A program made the position numbers and the translations under genes. From Solimonas sp. (lineage in GTDB: Bacteria > Pseudomonadota > Gammaproteobacteria > Nevskiales > Nevskiaceae): a DNA stretch of 64,000 nt. Shown here piece after piece: positions 1 to 8,075 of this stretch. Location: assembly GCA_030149365.1 (NCBI GenBank), contig JASBRP010000057.1, positions 1-64,000 of the forward strand, read 5' to 3'. A model generated the notes under the pieces. The model searched no databases and was not told the origin of the DNA. It worked only from the letters and a program-made list of their open reading frames with translations. How positions within the stretch are numbered: the first letter of the stretch is position 1; each line of letters opens with the position of its first letter.

Positions 1-1
1 C

Positions 2-481
2 GGCTTTGCGTTGTCGAACGCGGTGCATGATGGGCTCGTCGCCGAGCCGGTGTGGACCGATCCGCTGTCGGTGATCGTGCCCGCACGCCATCCCTTGCTG
101 GCACACGTCCAGGTGCCGCTGGCCGAAGCCTTGAAGTTCCCGCTGGTTCTGTGCCATCCCGAATCGGGATCGGGCTGCCGCCATCAGATTCAAGCGCTGC
201 TGCAGGACGCAGGCACGCCGCTCAAGCTGGTCGATGAAGTGACCAGCCTGGGCGTGATGCTGACCCTGGTCGGCGCCGGCTACGGCATCGGCTTCGCCAT
301 CGCCTCGCAAGTGCAGACGCTACAGCGCCCGGACATCTCCATTCGTCCCCTGGCCGGCACCCCACCGATGCTCTCTACCTACCTGCTGCGCCGCCAGGGC
401 GAACCCTCCGAGCCCATGAAGCGGTTCATCGATCGGGTGCAAGACGGGGCCGCGCCGGTCGATGATGAGCCAGTCCCATGA
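2..481 (+). CDS. LysR-family transcriptional regulator, C-terminal part (5' end outside window)
   Basis: The frame is open from base 2, so the N-terminal helix-turn-helix is cut off by the window edge. The visible ~159 residues are the periplasmic-binding-protein-like effector domain of a LysR regulator: an early segment GFALSNAVHDGL, the DPLSVIVPARHPL strand typical of the second subdomain, and LTLVGAGYGIGFA, the usual GxGxG-like turn near the end. It would bind a small effector and control a target gene outside the window. It lies 273 nt upstream of thiG, where many relatives carry thiS, so its placement may reflect an insertion. The family call is firm; the effector is unknown. Confidence 0.8.
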   Translation, partial: GFALSNAVHDGLVAEPVWTDPLSVIVPARHPLLAHVQVPLAEALKFPLVLCHPESGSGCRHQIQALLQDAGTPLKLVDEVTSLGVMLTLVGAGYGIGFAIASQVQTLQRPDISIRPLAGTPPMLSTYLLRRQGEPSEPMKRFIDRVQDGAAPVDDEPVP

Positions 482-754
482 GGACGGCAGCTCGCCTGTC
501 CGTTGCGACCTGTGGCGTGGTGTGCCGGTAGACCGATAAACTTTGGAATGAATTCCGATGCTCTGGCTGTTGACGGATGTGCTTGGCTTGCTCTGGATCA
601 CCCGCAACGGCCTGCGTTGACCAGGCCGAAGACTTGAGTCCACAATCGAGTCCATTCCGTGACGCCTGGATCGGAAAAAACGTTCGTAATAAACGAGTTA
701 GCGACCGGGTGCTGTTCCCATCACCCGCTCCAATTTTTCCGCCGCGTCCTGCCC
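482..754 (+). other. Intergenic stretch before thiG without a recognisable thiS
   Basis: I translated this stretch by eye and found no ~66-residue ThiS-like frame ending in Gly-Gly before thiG. The sequence around 680-695 is relatively AT-rich and may hold the thiG promoter. No clear Shine-Dalgarno precedes the thiG ATG. Confidence 0.4.
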
Positions 755-1540
755 ATGACCATTCCGACCGATCCGCTGATCATCGCGGGCAAAAGCTACC
801 GTTCCCGCCTGCTGGTGGGCTCCGGCAAGTACAAAGACCTGGGACAGACCCGGGAGGCCACCGAGGCCAGCGGTGCCGAGATCATCACGGTGGCGATCCG
901 GCGCACCAATATCGGCCAGAACAAGGGCGAGCCCAACCTGCTCGACGTGGTCCCGCCCAGCCGCTACACGATCCTGCCGAACACGGCCGGCTGCTACACC
1001 GCCGACGACGCCGTGCGCACCTGCCGCCTGGCGCGCGAGCTGCTGGATGGCCACAAGCTGGTGAAGCTGGAAGTGCTGGGTGACCAGAAGACCCTGTACC
1101 CGGACGTGGTCGCCACGCTGCAGGCGGCCGAGACGCTGGTGAAGGAGGGCTTCGATGTCATGGTCTATACCAGCGACGATCCCATCCTGTGCAAGCGCCT
1201 GGAAGAGATCGGCTGCGTTGCGGTTATGCCGCTGGCCGCGCCGATCGGCTCGGGTCTGGGTATCCAGAACCGCTACAACCTGCTGACGATCATCGAGAAC
1301 GCCAAGGTGCCGATCATCGTCGACGCCGGCGTGGGCACGGCTTCCGACGCGGCCATCGCCATGGAGCTGGGCTGCGACGGCGTGCTGATGAACACCGCCA
1401 TCGCCGAGGCGAAGAACCCGGTGCTGATGGCCTCGGCCATGCGCAAGGCCATCGAGGCCGGACGCGAGGCGCGGTTGGCCGGACGCATGCCGCGCCGGCG
1501 CTATGCCAGCGCGTCTTCGCCGCTGGAAGGCATCATCTGA
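755..1540 (+). CDS. thiG: Thiazole synthase ThiG
   Basis: ThiG condenses 1-deoxyxylulose 5-phosphate, dehydroglycine and the ThiS thiocarboxylate into the thiazole phosphate of thiamine, in the cytosol. The 261-residue protein has the full family length and pattern: [10 protein letters not shown] near the start, the [10 protein letters not shown] strand with the Schiff-base lysine at about residue 104, [13 protein letters not shown], and [21 protein letters not shown] for phosphate binding. ATG 755 was chosen because family members begin a few residues before the [10 protein letters not shown] segment; an upstream GTG at 659 would add unconserved residues. The usual partner thiS is not adjacent. 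trmB follows after 2 nt, so the two are probably co-transcribed. Confidence 0.95.
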   Translation: MTIPTDPLIIAGKSYRSRLLVGSGKYKDLGQTREATEASGAEIITVAIRRTNIGQNKGEPNLLDVVPPSRYTILPNTAGCYTADDAVRTCRLARELLDGHKLVKLEVLGDQKTLYPDVVATLQAAETLVKEGFDVMVYTSDDPILCKRLEEIGCVAVMPLAAPIGSGLGIQNRYNLLTIIENAKVPIIVDAGVGTASDAAIAMELGCDGVLMNTAIAEAKNPVLMASAMRKAIEAGREARLAGRMPRRRYASASSPLEGII

Positions 1541-1542
1541 AC

Positions 1543-2253
1543 ATGTCGGGTCCCGAGGACTCGCAGGAAGGAGAGAACCTCCACCTGCGCCGCATCCGTT
1601 CCTTCGTGCGCCGTGAGGGCCGCATGACGGATGGGCAGGAGCGCTCGCTGGCCGAGCAGTGGCCGCGCTACGGTATCGAGCCCACGGCCCAGCCGCTGGA
1701 CCTGGCTGCCGTCTTCGGCCGCCATGCGCCGTTGATGTTCGAGATCGGCTTTGGCGCCGGTGACCACCTGCTGGCGCGTGCGGCCGCGGAGCCGGGCTGG
1801 AACTTCATCGGCGTGGAAGTGCATCGGCCCGGCGTCGGCCGCGTGCTGAACCGCGCGGCCCTTGCCGGGCTGACGAACCTGCGCGTGGCCAGCCATGACG
1901 CCGTGGAGTTGCTGCGCGACGGCATTCCCAACGCCAGCCTGGACCAGGTGGTGATCCAGTTCCCCGATCCCTGGCACAAGACGCGCCACCACAAGCGCCG
2001 CCTGGTGCAGCCGGAGTTCGCGCAATTGCTGGTGCAGAAGCTGAAACAGGGCGGCGAACTGCAGTTGGCCACGGATTGGGCGCCGTATGCCGAGCACATG
2101 CTGGAGGTGCTCAACGCCGCCCCCGGGCTGCGCAACCGGGCGGCCGACGGCCGCTATGTTCCGATGCCCGCCACGCGCCTGAAGACGCGCTTCGAGACTC
2201 GCGGTGAGCGGCTGGGGCACGAGGTCTTCGACCTGTCGTTCGAGCGCACCTGA
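1543..2253 (+). CDS. trmB: tRNA (guanine-N7-)-methyltransferase TrmB
   Basis: TrmB methylates G46 of tRNA with S-adenosylmethionine. The 236-residue protein has the SAM-binding segment FEIGFGAGDHLL, the IGVEVHRPGVGRVL strand and the signature QFPDPWHKTRHHKRRLVQPE, followed by LATDWAPYAEHMLE and the C-terminal TRLKTRFETRGERLGH. The start lies 2 nt after thiG and reading continues smoothly, so translational coupling is likely. The thiG-trmB order is common in Gammaproteobacteria. A strong stem-loop follows the stop. Confidence 0.95.
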   Translation: MSGPEDSQEGENLHLRRIRSFVRREGRMTDGQERSLAEQWPRYGIEPTAQPLDLAAVFGRHAPLMFEIGFGAGDHLLARAAAEPGWNFIGVEVHRPGVGRVLNRAALAGLTNLRVASHDAVELLRDGIPNASLDQVVIQFPDPWHKTRHHKRRLVQPEFAQLLVQKLKQGGELQLATDWAPYAEHMLEVLNAAPGLRNRAADGRYVPMPATRLKTRFETRGERLGHEVFDLSFERT

Positions 2254-2274
2254 GTCGAGCCTCATGCGCGCGCA

Positions 2275-2300
2275 ACCCTGGCGGCGATGTCCGCCAGGGT
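2275..2300 (+). terminator. Stem-loop after trmB, possible terminator
   Basis: Perfect 10-bp stem ACCCTGGCGG / CCGCCAGGGT with a 6-nt loop, 21 nt after the trmB stop. There is no clear T-tract, so it may be a Rho-assisted or mRNA-stabilising structure rather than a strong intrinsic terminator. Confidence 0.5.
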
Positions 2301-2402
2301 GCCTCCAGGGGTAATAAATCCAGCCCGGATTCCCAGCTTCCGGTGTTTTCCCCTATGCTCCCGGGACACGCGGCGGTATCGGTTTGAAGCTCAAGAGGCA
2401 GC

Positions 2403-3293
2403 ATGTCCGCGAAACACCCCATCATCGGCGTCACCGGCTCCAGCGGTGCGGGCACCAGTACGGCCACGCGCGTGATGGAGGGCATTTTCGACCAGCTGGG
2501 CCTGCGCCCGGCGCTGATCGAGGGTGACGCCTTCCACGCCTATGACCGCGCCCAGGTGCGGCAGTCGCTGGAGCGCGCGCGCATCCGCGGCGAGAACTTC
2601 TCGCTGTTCGGCCCAGCCGCCAACCTGCTGGACCGCCTGGAATCCTCGCTGCGCGAGTACGCCGGCAGCGGCACCGGCTGGACGCGGCACTACCTGCATA
2701 CCGATGCCGAGGCAGCCGAGGCCGGCCAGCAGCCGGGCACCTTCACGCCCTGGGAACGCCTGCCAGCGGATACCGACGTGCTGTTCTACGAGGGGCTGCA
2801 CGGCGGTTACGTCGGCGAGGACTGCAATGTCGCCGGCTGCATGGACCTGCTGATCGGCGTGACGCCGGTGATCAACCTGGAGTGGATTCAGAAGATCAGC
2901 CGCGACACCGCCGAGCGTGGCTATCGTCCGGAGGAGGTGACCGGCACGATCCTGCGCCGCCTGCCCGACTACGTGAACTACATCACCCCGCAGTTCTCGC
3001 GCACCGACATCAACTTCCAGCGCGTGCCGCTGGTGGATACCAGCAATCCCTTCGTGGTGCGTGAGATTCCGCAGCCGGAGGAGACGCTGTTCGTGGTGCA
3101 CTTCAACGAGAACTCGCGCATCCAGTCGGACTTCGAGTTCCTCAAGCGCGAGCTGCCCGGTACCTTCCGCAGCCATGAGCAGACGCTGGTGGTGCCGGGC
3201 CCCCTGCAGGCACAGGCGATGGAACTGATACTGCGCCCGGCCATCGAACAACTGGCACGCCGCCGTGCCGAGGCCCTGCGCAGCGCCGCCTGA
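2403..3293 (+). CDS. Phosphoribulokinase, bacterial (PrkB-like) type
   Basis: This 296-residue protein belongs to the phosphoribulokinase/uridine kinase family, which phosphorylates ribulose 5-phosphate to ribulose 1,5-bisphosphate with ATP. It starts with a P-loop IIGVTGSSGAGTSTATRVM (the second residue of the usual GKS is T), then EGDAFHAYDR, the acidic strand DVLFYEGLHGGY, and CMDLLIGVTPVINLEWIQK, all typical of the short octameric bacterial enzyme. An AAGAGG-like ribosome site precedes the ATG. No Rubisco or other Calvin-cycle gene is in the window; the neighbour is an aldo-keto reductase. Stand-alone prkB genes in heterotrophic Gammaproteobacteria have an unclear role, so autotrophy should not be assumed. 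Confidence 0.88.
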   Translation: MSAKHPIIGVTGSSGAGTSTATRVMEGIFDQLGLRPALIEGDAFHAYDRAQVRQSLERARIRGENFSLFGPAANLLDRLESSLREYAGSGTGWTRHYLHTDAEAAEAGQQPGTFTPWERLPADTDVLFYEGLHGGYVGEDCNVAGCMDLLIGVTPVINLEWIQKISRDTAERGYRPEEVTGTILRRLPDYVNYITPQFSRTDINFQRVPLVDTSNPFVVREIPQPEETLFVVHFNENSRIQSDFEFLKRELPGTFRSHEQTLVVPGPLQAQAMELILRPAIEQLARRRAEALRSAA

Positions 3294-3351
3294 AGCACGG
3301 CGCGCGGGCAACGGCCTGCCGTTTTCCCCAAGCATCTCCACAGGGCATCGC

Positions 3352-4386
3352 ATGAAGAAGAATCCGCTCGGCCGCACCGGCCTGGAAGTGACCGAAATCT
3401 GCCTGGGCACCATGACCTGGGGTGAGCAGAACACCGAGGCCCAGGCCCACGAGCAGATGGACTACGCCGTGGCCCAGGGCATCAATTTCTTCGACGCCGC
3501 CGAGATGTACCCGGTGCCGCCCAAGCCCGAGACCCAGGGCCGCACGGAGGAATACATCGGCAGCTGGCTGCGCAAGACCGGCAAGCGCCAGGAGCTGATC
3601 CTGGCGACCAAGGTGACGGGCCCCGGCCTGTTCCCCTACCTGCGCGGCGGTACGAAGCTGGACCGCGAATCCGTGCTCGGCGCCTGCGAGGACAACCTGC
3701 GGCGTCTCGGCACCGATTACATCGACCTCTACCAGATCCACTGGCCGCAGCGTCCCACCAACTACTTCGGCAAGCTTGGCTACGAGCACCACGGCGAGGA
3801 CGGCGGCGTGCCGCTGGAGGAGACGCTGGACGCGCTGGGCGAACTGGTGAAGCAGGGCAAGGTGCGCTTTGCCGGCATCTCCAACGAGACGCCCTGGGGC
3901 CTGTCCGAATACCTGCGACTGTCGCGAGAGAAGGGCCTGCCGCGCGTCGCCAGCATCCAGAATCCCTATAGCCTGCTCAACCGCAGCTTCGAGGTCGGCC
4001 TGGCGGAATTCAGCATCCGTGAGGAGGTGAGCCTGCTGGCCTACTCGCCGCTGGCCTTCGGAGTGCTCAGCGGCAAGTACCTGCATGGGGCGCTGCCGCC
4101 TGACGGGCGCATTACGCTGTTCTCGCGCTTCACGCGCTACACCAAGGAGCAGGTGGAGCTGGCCACGCGTGAGTACGTGGCCCTGGCGCAGAAGCACGGC
4201 CTGGACCCGGCGCAGATGGCGCTGGCCTATGTGCGCACGCGGCCATTCATGACCTCCACGATCATCGGCGCCACCACGATGGAGCAACTGCGCAGCAACA
4301 TCGCCAGCGCGGACGTGAAGCTGGGCAGGGATGTGCTGCGCGGGATCGAGGAGATCCATGGGCGGTTCACGATTCCGGCGCCTTGA
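3352..4386 (+). CDS. NADP-dependent aldo-keto reductase, Tas-like
   Basis: The 344-residue TIM-barrel oxidoreductase begins with PLGRTGLEVTEICLGTMTWG, the usual AKR opening. The catalytic tetrad is visible: Asp and Tyr in INFFDAAEMYPV, Lys in LILATKVTG, and His in YQIHWPQRP. The C-terminal MTSTIIGATTMEQLRSNI matches the NADPH-adenosine-binding segment. The insertion around GYEHHGEDGGVPLEETLDAL and the overall length match the Tas/YajO subgroup. Substrate unknown. ATG 3352 begins the conserved barrel; the upstream in-frame region is low-complexity and unlikely to be translated. prk lies just upstream in the same direction. Confidence 0.88.
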   Translation: MKKNPLGRTGLEVTEICLGTMTWGEQNTEAQAHEQMDYAVAQGINFFDAAEMYPVPPKPETQGRTEEYIGSWLRKTGKRQELILATKVTGPGLFPYLRGGTKLDRESVLGACEDNLRRLGTDYIDLYQIHWPQRPTNYFGKLGYEHHGEDGGVPLEETLDALGELVKQGKVRFAGISNETPWGLSEYLRLSREKGLPRVASIQNPYSLLNRSFEVGLAEFSIREEVSLLAYSPLAFGVLSGKYLHGALPPDGRITLFSRFTRYTKEQVELATREYVALAQKHGLDPAQMALAYVRTRPFMTSTIIGATTMEQLRSNIASADVKLGRDVLRGIEEIHGRFTIPAP

Positions 4387-4414
4387 ATTTTTCGCTCTCT
4401 CGTATGCCTTCTGG

Positions 4415-4493
4415 ACCGTTCATCCGAGTGCCGCGTGGCGGTGTATCGAAGGGCGCGCGTGCCTCGATACGCTGCGCTACTCGGCATGAACGG
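4415..4493. repeat. Palindromic intergenic repeat, copy A
   Basis: The element starts ACCGTTCATCCGAG and ends ACTCGGCATGAACGG, so its ends are inverted repeats. An inner block CCTCGATACGCTGCGCTACT is shared with the copy at 26341-26404. It lies in the 262-nt gap after the aldo-keto reductase. It behaves like a REP/BIME-type dispersed element; no protein is encoded. Confidence 0.7.
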
Positions 4494-4648
4494 GTGGGTG
4501 AGTGACGGATAGTCACCAACAGCTCCGCTTGAAGAGTTTCCCTGCTTTCAGCCGCTTGCCTGCTCTCTCTCGTGCTGCGCCTTGAACCGCCCGGCCAAGA
4601 GGCGTACAACAAAGTCACTCCCATCTGCGATGAAAGCAGGAGGCGGTC

Positions 4649-4948
4649 ATGGCGGAGTGGCTACGCGAGATGTCTGTCGGCCAGTGGTTCCAGACCGACG
4701 CTGAACCGTTCGAGATCGTCGGTCTCGATGCGACGGCCGAGGTGGTGCTCGTGCAGCACTTCGACGGCACGCTCGAGGAGGTCGATTTCGACGCCTGGAC
4801 GGAACTGGCCGCCAGGCCCTGCGCTCCGCCCGAGGACTACTCCGGCGCGCTGGATATTGGCCGCGACGACTATGGCGGCAATGACGAGGCCCTGTCTTCC
4901 GGCCGCTGGGACAACCCGGCGGATTTCATCGACCAGATGAATCTCTGA
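4649..4948 (+). CDS. Small acidic conserved protein (DUF6763-like)
   Basis: A 99-residue acidic protein preceded by a strong ribosome site (GCAGGAGGCGGTC). The pattern of a short aromatic start (EWLREMSVGQWFQ), a hydrophobic strand pair around FEIVGLD and VLVQHFDGTLEEVDFDAW, and a disordered acidic tail suggests a compact beta domain. It resembles the DUF6763 family found in gammaproteobacteria; function unknown. It lies 11 nt before a GNAT acetyltransferase in the same direction, so the two are likely an operon. The family name is from memory of the pattern, not a search. Confidence 0.7.
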   Translation: MAEWLREMSVGQWFQTDAEPFEIVGLDATAEVVLVQHFDGTLEEVDFDAWTELAARPCAPPEDYSGALDIGRDDYGGNDEALSSGRWDNPADFIDQMNL

Positions 4949-4959
4949 CAGGCGCAACG

Positions 4960-5598
4960 ATGGGTGTCTTCTCCGGATTCTTCACCCCCACGCTGCCGCC
5001 GGCTTTCGAGTATCCGCTGGACGATGGCCTGCGCGTGATGCTGCGGCCGATCCGCCACGAGGATGCGCCACGGTTGCAGGAAGGCTTCCGCCGGCTGTCG
5101 CAGCTGGCGCGCCGCCGTCGCTTCCTGGACCAGGTGGATCCTCTTTCCGAAGAGCAACTCAAGGCTTTCACCTCCAACGACGACGTGAACCACGTTGCCT
5201 GGGGCGCGCTGAACCTGGAGAAGCCGGAGGAGCCGGGCATCGGCGTGGCGCGCTACGTGCGCCTGGCGGACGATCCGAAGGCCGCGGACGTGGCCATCGT
5301 CATCGCCGACGAATACCAGGGGCGCGGCACCGGTTTCGTGCTGCAAGCCTGCCTGCACCTGTCCGCGCATCGTGCGGGCCTCCGCAGCTTCTACTACGAC
5401 GTGCTCTCCGACAACGAGCGCATCATCCGGCACCTGAAGCTGATGGGCGCCGAGCATGCCGGGCGCGCCGACAACATCGACCGGCTGCGCCTGCCGGTCT
5501 ACAGCCGCGCCTGGGACGTACCCGACGGCAACGAGATCGGGCGGCGCTTCGCCGAGGTGTTCAGGAAGTTGCGTTCGGTTTCGCCAGCCGCCGGTTGA
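4960..5598 (+). CDS. GNAT-family N-acetyltransferase
   Basis: A 212-residue cytosolic protein. Residues ~20-170 show the GNAT fold: an N-terminal LRPIRHEDAPRL, the acetyl-CoA-binding motif A in VAIVIADEYQGRGTGFVLQ (Q/R-x-x-G-x-G/A), and a later FYYDVLSDNERIIRHLKLMG that matches motif B. Target unknown. Its last 38 nt overlap the 3' end of the convergent permease gene (5561-5598), so the two genes share terminal sequence. Probable operon with the small acidic protein upstream. Confidence 0.85.
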   Translation: MGVFSGFFTPTLPPAFEYPLDDGLRVMLRPIRHEDAPRLQEGFRRLSQLARRRRFLDQVDPLSEEQLKAFTSNDDVNHVAWGALNLEKPEEPGIGVARYVRLADDPKAADVAIVIADEYQGRGTGFVLQACLHLSAHRAGLRSFYYDVLSDNERIIRHLKLMGAEHAGRADNIDRLRLPVYSRAWDVPDGNEIGRRFAEVFRKLRSVSPAAG

Positions 5599-6925
5599 GC
5601 TGTAGCAGGATCCACAGCGCCGGCAGGCCCAGGGCCGAGGTGTAGAGGAAGAAGCCGGTGAAGCCGATCTGGTCCACCACCCAGCCGGAGCCGCCGCCCA
5701 GCAGCTTGCCCGGCAGCGTGAACAGCGAGCTGAACAGCGCGTACTGCGTTGCGGTGTAGGCGGTGTTGGTGAGCCCCGAGAGATAGGCGATGAAGGCCGA
5801 GCCGGCGAGGCCGGCGGCGAGGTTGTCGGCGCTGATCACCAGGGCCAGGCCCTCGATGCTGGGTTGCCCATGGATCGCCAGGGCGGCGAAGCAGAGGTTG
5901 CTGAGGATCACGGCGATGCCGCCGATCACCAGTGCCCGCAAGGCCCCCCAGCGTGCCACGGCCAGACCGCCGAGGAAGGCGCCGAGGATCGACATGACCA
6001 CGCCGTAGCCCTTGGCGATGGCGGCGATCTGCTTCAGCGTGTAGCCCAGGCTGAGGTAGAAGGGGTTGGCCATCACGCCCATGGTGATGTCGGTGAGGCG
6101 GAACAACCCGACGAAGCACAGGATCAGCAGGCCCAGCTTCAGGCCGTTGCGCTGGAAGAAGTCGATGAAGGGACAGACCACGGCGCCGATGAACCAGGCG
6201 CCGGCATGACGCAGGCTTGCCGGCCAGTGGCGGCGCTGCTCGATGAAGCGCGTCACGCGCTCCTCCTGCAGCAAGGTGTCGCGGCTGATCTTCTGCTCCG
6301 GCTCGGCGATCAGCAGGGTGGTCAGCAGGCCGACGCCGACCAGCGCTGCCATCGTCAGATAAGCAATGTTCCAGCTCTGCTCGGCGGCCAGGTACAGCGC
6401 GCCGGCACCGGCCACGATCAGGGCGATGCGGTAGCCCAGCTGGTAGGCGGCGGACATGTTGCCCTGCATCGCCGGCTCGGCCGCCTCGATGCGCCAGGCG
6501 TCGATCGCGATGTCCTGCGTGGCGGAGGAGAAGGCCACCAGCAGGGCGAAGCCGATCATGCTGCGCAACTGCGTCGAGGGGTCGTGCAGCGCCAGGCCGG
6601 CGAGGCCGCAGGCCAGGCCGACCTGTGCCAGCAGCATCCAGCTGCGGCGGCGGCCGAGCAGGCGCGTGAGCCCCGGCAGCGGCAGGCGGTCCACCACCGG
6701 CGCCCAGAAGAACTTGATGGAGTAGGTGATGCCCACCCAGCTCAGCATGCCGATGGTGGCGCGCTCGATGCCGGCCTGGGCCAGCCAGGCGGACAGTGTG
6801 GAGAACACCAGCAGGAACGGCAGGCCGGCGGAGAAGCCCAGGAACAGCATGCTGGCCACCCGGGGGTGGCCGTACATGCGCAGGGAGTCGAGCCAGCCGC
6901 GCCGCGCGGCCGCTTCAGAGGTCAT
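5561..6925 (-). CDS. AmpG-like major facilitator permease
   Basis: A 454-residue inner-membrane protein with about 12-14 hydrophobic helices. The opening (LFLGFSAGLPFLLVFSTLSA), the SWVGITYSIKFFWAPVVDR segment and the following GRRRSW loop match AmpG-type muropeptide permeases, which import anhydro-muropeptides for cell-wall recycling; an acetyl-CoA/drug MFS member cannot be excluded. DIAIDAWRIEAAEPAMQGNM is also characteristic of this subgroup. Its start overlaps the 3' end of the upstream xth gene by 11 nt (6915-6925), which implies coupling. Its 3' end overlaps a convergent acetyltransferase. Confidence 0.85.
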   Translation of the reverse strand: MTSEAAARRGWLDSLRMYGHPRVASMLFLGFSAGLPFLLVFSTLSAWLAQAGIERATIGMLSWVGITYSIKFFWAPVVDRLPLPGLTRLLGRRRSWMLLAQVGLACGLAGLALHDPSTQLRSMIGFALLVAFSSATQDIAIDAWRIEAAEPAMQGNMSAAYQLGYRIALIVAGAGALYLAAEQSWNIAYLTMAALVGVGLLTTLLIAEPEQKISRDTLLQEERVTRFIEQRRHWPASLRHAGAWFIGAVVCPFIDFFQRNGLKLGLLILCFVGLFRLTDITMGVMANPFYLSLGYTLKQIAAIAKGYGVVMSILGAFLGGLAVARWGALRALVIGGIAVILSNLCFAALAIHGQPSIEGLALVISADNLAAGLAGSAFIAYLSGLTNTAYTATQYALFSSLFTLPGKLLGGGSGWVVDQIGFTGFFLYTSALGLPALWILLQLNRRLAKPNATS

Positions 6926-7688
6926 AGTCGAGCGTCAGCGGCGCGTGGTCGGAGAAGCGCTCGGCCTTGTACACCGCCCCCTTCTTCAGCTTGTCCTTCA
7001 GGCCCGGGGTGACGATCTGGTAGTCGATGCGCCACCCCACGTTGTTGGCCCAGGCCTGGCCGCGGTTGCTCCACCAGGTGTAGGCATCGCCTTCCTGCTC
7101 GGGGTAGAGCGTGCGGTAGCCGTCCACCCAGCCCACGGGACCCAGGACCAGATCCATCCATTCGCGCTCGTGCGGCAGGAAGCCCGAGTTCTTCTGGTTG
7201 GAGCGCCAGTTCTTCAGGTCAATGTTGCGGTGGGCGATATTCCAGTCGCCGCAGACGATGTACTGGCGGCCGCTGCCCATCCATTCGCGCATGCGCGGCA
7301 GGAAGAACTCCAGGAAGCGGTCCTTGCTGGCCTGGCGCTCCGGTCCGGACGAGCCGGAGGGCAGGTACAGCGAGACCACGGACAGGTCGCCGAAGCGCAT
7401 CTCCAGGTACCGCCCCTCGGCGTCGAATTCCTCGTTGCCCAGGGTGTTCAGCACGGCGTCCGGCTTGCGGCGGGAGTAGATCGCCACCCCGGAGTAGCCC
7501 TTGCGCAGGGCGCTGTTGAACTGCACGTGCCAGCCCTCGGGGCTGAACAGCGGGTCGGTCAGGTCCTCGGGCTGGGCCTTGGTCTCCTGCACGCACAGGA
7601 TGTCGGCCTGCTGCAGCGGCAGCCAGCCGAACAGGTTCTTGCGGGCGGCGGAGCGGATGCCGTTGGCGTTCAGCGAGATGACTCTCAA
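6915..7688 (-). CDS. xth: Exodeoxyribonuclease III (xth), Crc-related by position
   Basis: A 257-residue AP endonuclease/3'-exonuclease. All active-site elements are present: Asn in LNANGIRSAA, Glu in CVQETKAQ, Asp/Asn in CGDWNIAHRN, and the terminal SDHAPLTLDYDL. The TTG at 7688 is chosen because the family begins at LRVISLN and a GGAAG lies 6 nt upstream; the GTG at 7748 would add 20 unconserved residues. The gene is divergent from pyrE, the position that crc holds in Pseudomonas. Pseudomonas Crc is an ExoIII homologue that has lost catalysis and acts in catabolite repression; this protein keeps the catalytic residues, so a nuclease is expected. KNWRSNQKNSGFLPHEREWM is close to the Crc/Xth family signature. 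Confidence 0.9.
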   Translation of the reverse strand: MRVISLNANGIRSAARKNLFGWLPLQQADILCVQETKAQPEDLTDPLFSPEGWHVQFNSALRKGYSGVAIYSRRKPDAVLNTLGNEEFDAEGRYLEMRFGDLSVVSLYLPSGSSGPERQASKDRFLEFFLPRMREWMGSGRQYIVCGDWNIAHRNIDLKNWRSNQKNSGFLPHEREWMDLVLGPVGWVDGYRTLYPEQEGDAYTWWSNRGQAWANNVGWRIDYQIVTPGLKDKLKKGAVYKAERFSDHAPLTLDYDL

Positions 7689-7749
7689 GGCGGTCTTCCG
7701 GGGGTTAGAATGTGCCGCCGTAGTGTCCCTGAAAGCGGGGGTGGGCACT

Positions 7750-7972
7750 AGGGCCTGTTAACACTGCCGCAATCGCTGCGATGCCCCCGTATTTGCTGCC
7801 AGGCACGGCGCGAGGAGGGAGCTTGGTGGTTCCAAGTGACCGACGAGGCTATTGGCCCTGCTGAGGGGTGACTCAATGTCACTCCGAAGTAAGCCAATGG
7901 CCCCCATGGCGGCAAATACGGGGGTACCCGAAGGGCTCCGTCGCAGCGATTGCGGTAGTGTTAACAGGCCCT
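7750..7972. repeat. 223-bp inverted-repeat element (MITE-like)
   Basis: The left end AGGGCCTGTTAACACTGCCG is mirrored by the right end CGGTAGTGTTAACAGGCCCT with one mismatch. The homology continues inward for about 50 bp per arm (CAATCGCTGCG, then CCCCCGTATTTGCTGCCA), interrupted in the right arm by about 14 extra bases around 7927-7940. The centre holds smaller hairpins (CTTGGTGGTTCCAAG; GGTGACTCAATGTCACTCC). No gene fits inside. The layout is that of a non-autonomous terminal-inverted-repeat element. I see no convincing target-site duplication. Confidence 0.75.
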
Positions 7973-8075
7973 GCAGGCAGGAGACATCTGCCGTTCATCC
8001 GCGCCGCAGGCGCGTCCGGCGCATGCAGCCGAACCCTTCAGGTCCCGTCCAGTTCCAAGATTCCAATATCGCCCC

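Noticed and set aside
1-754. Left end as a defined integrative element border
   Set aside because: No integrase, direct repeat or tRNA target is visible inside the window, so only a weak suspicion is kept.
2403-3293. Reading the phosphoribulokinase as proof of carbon fixation
   Set aside because: Heterotrophic Gammaproteobacteria carry lone prkB genes; no other cycle gene is in the window.
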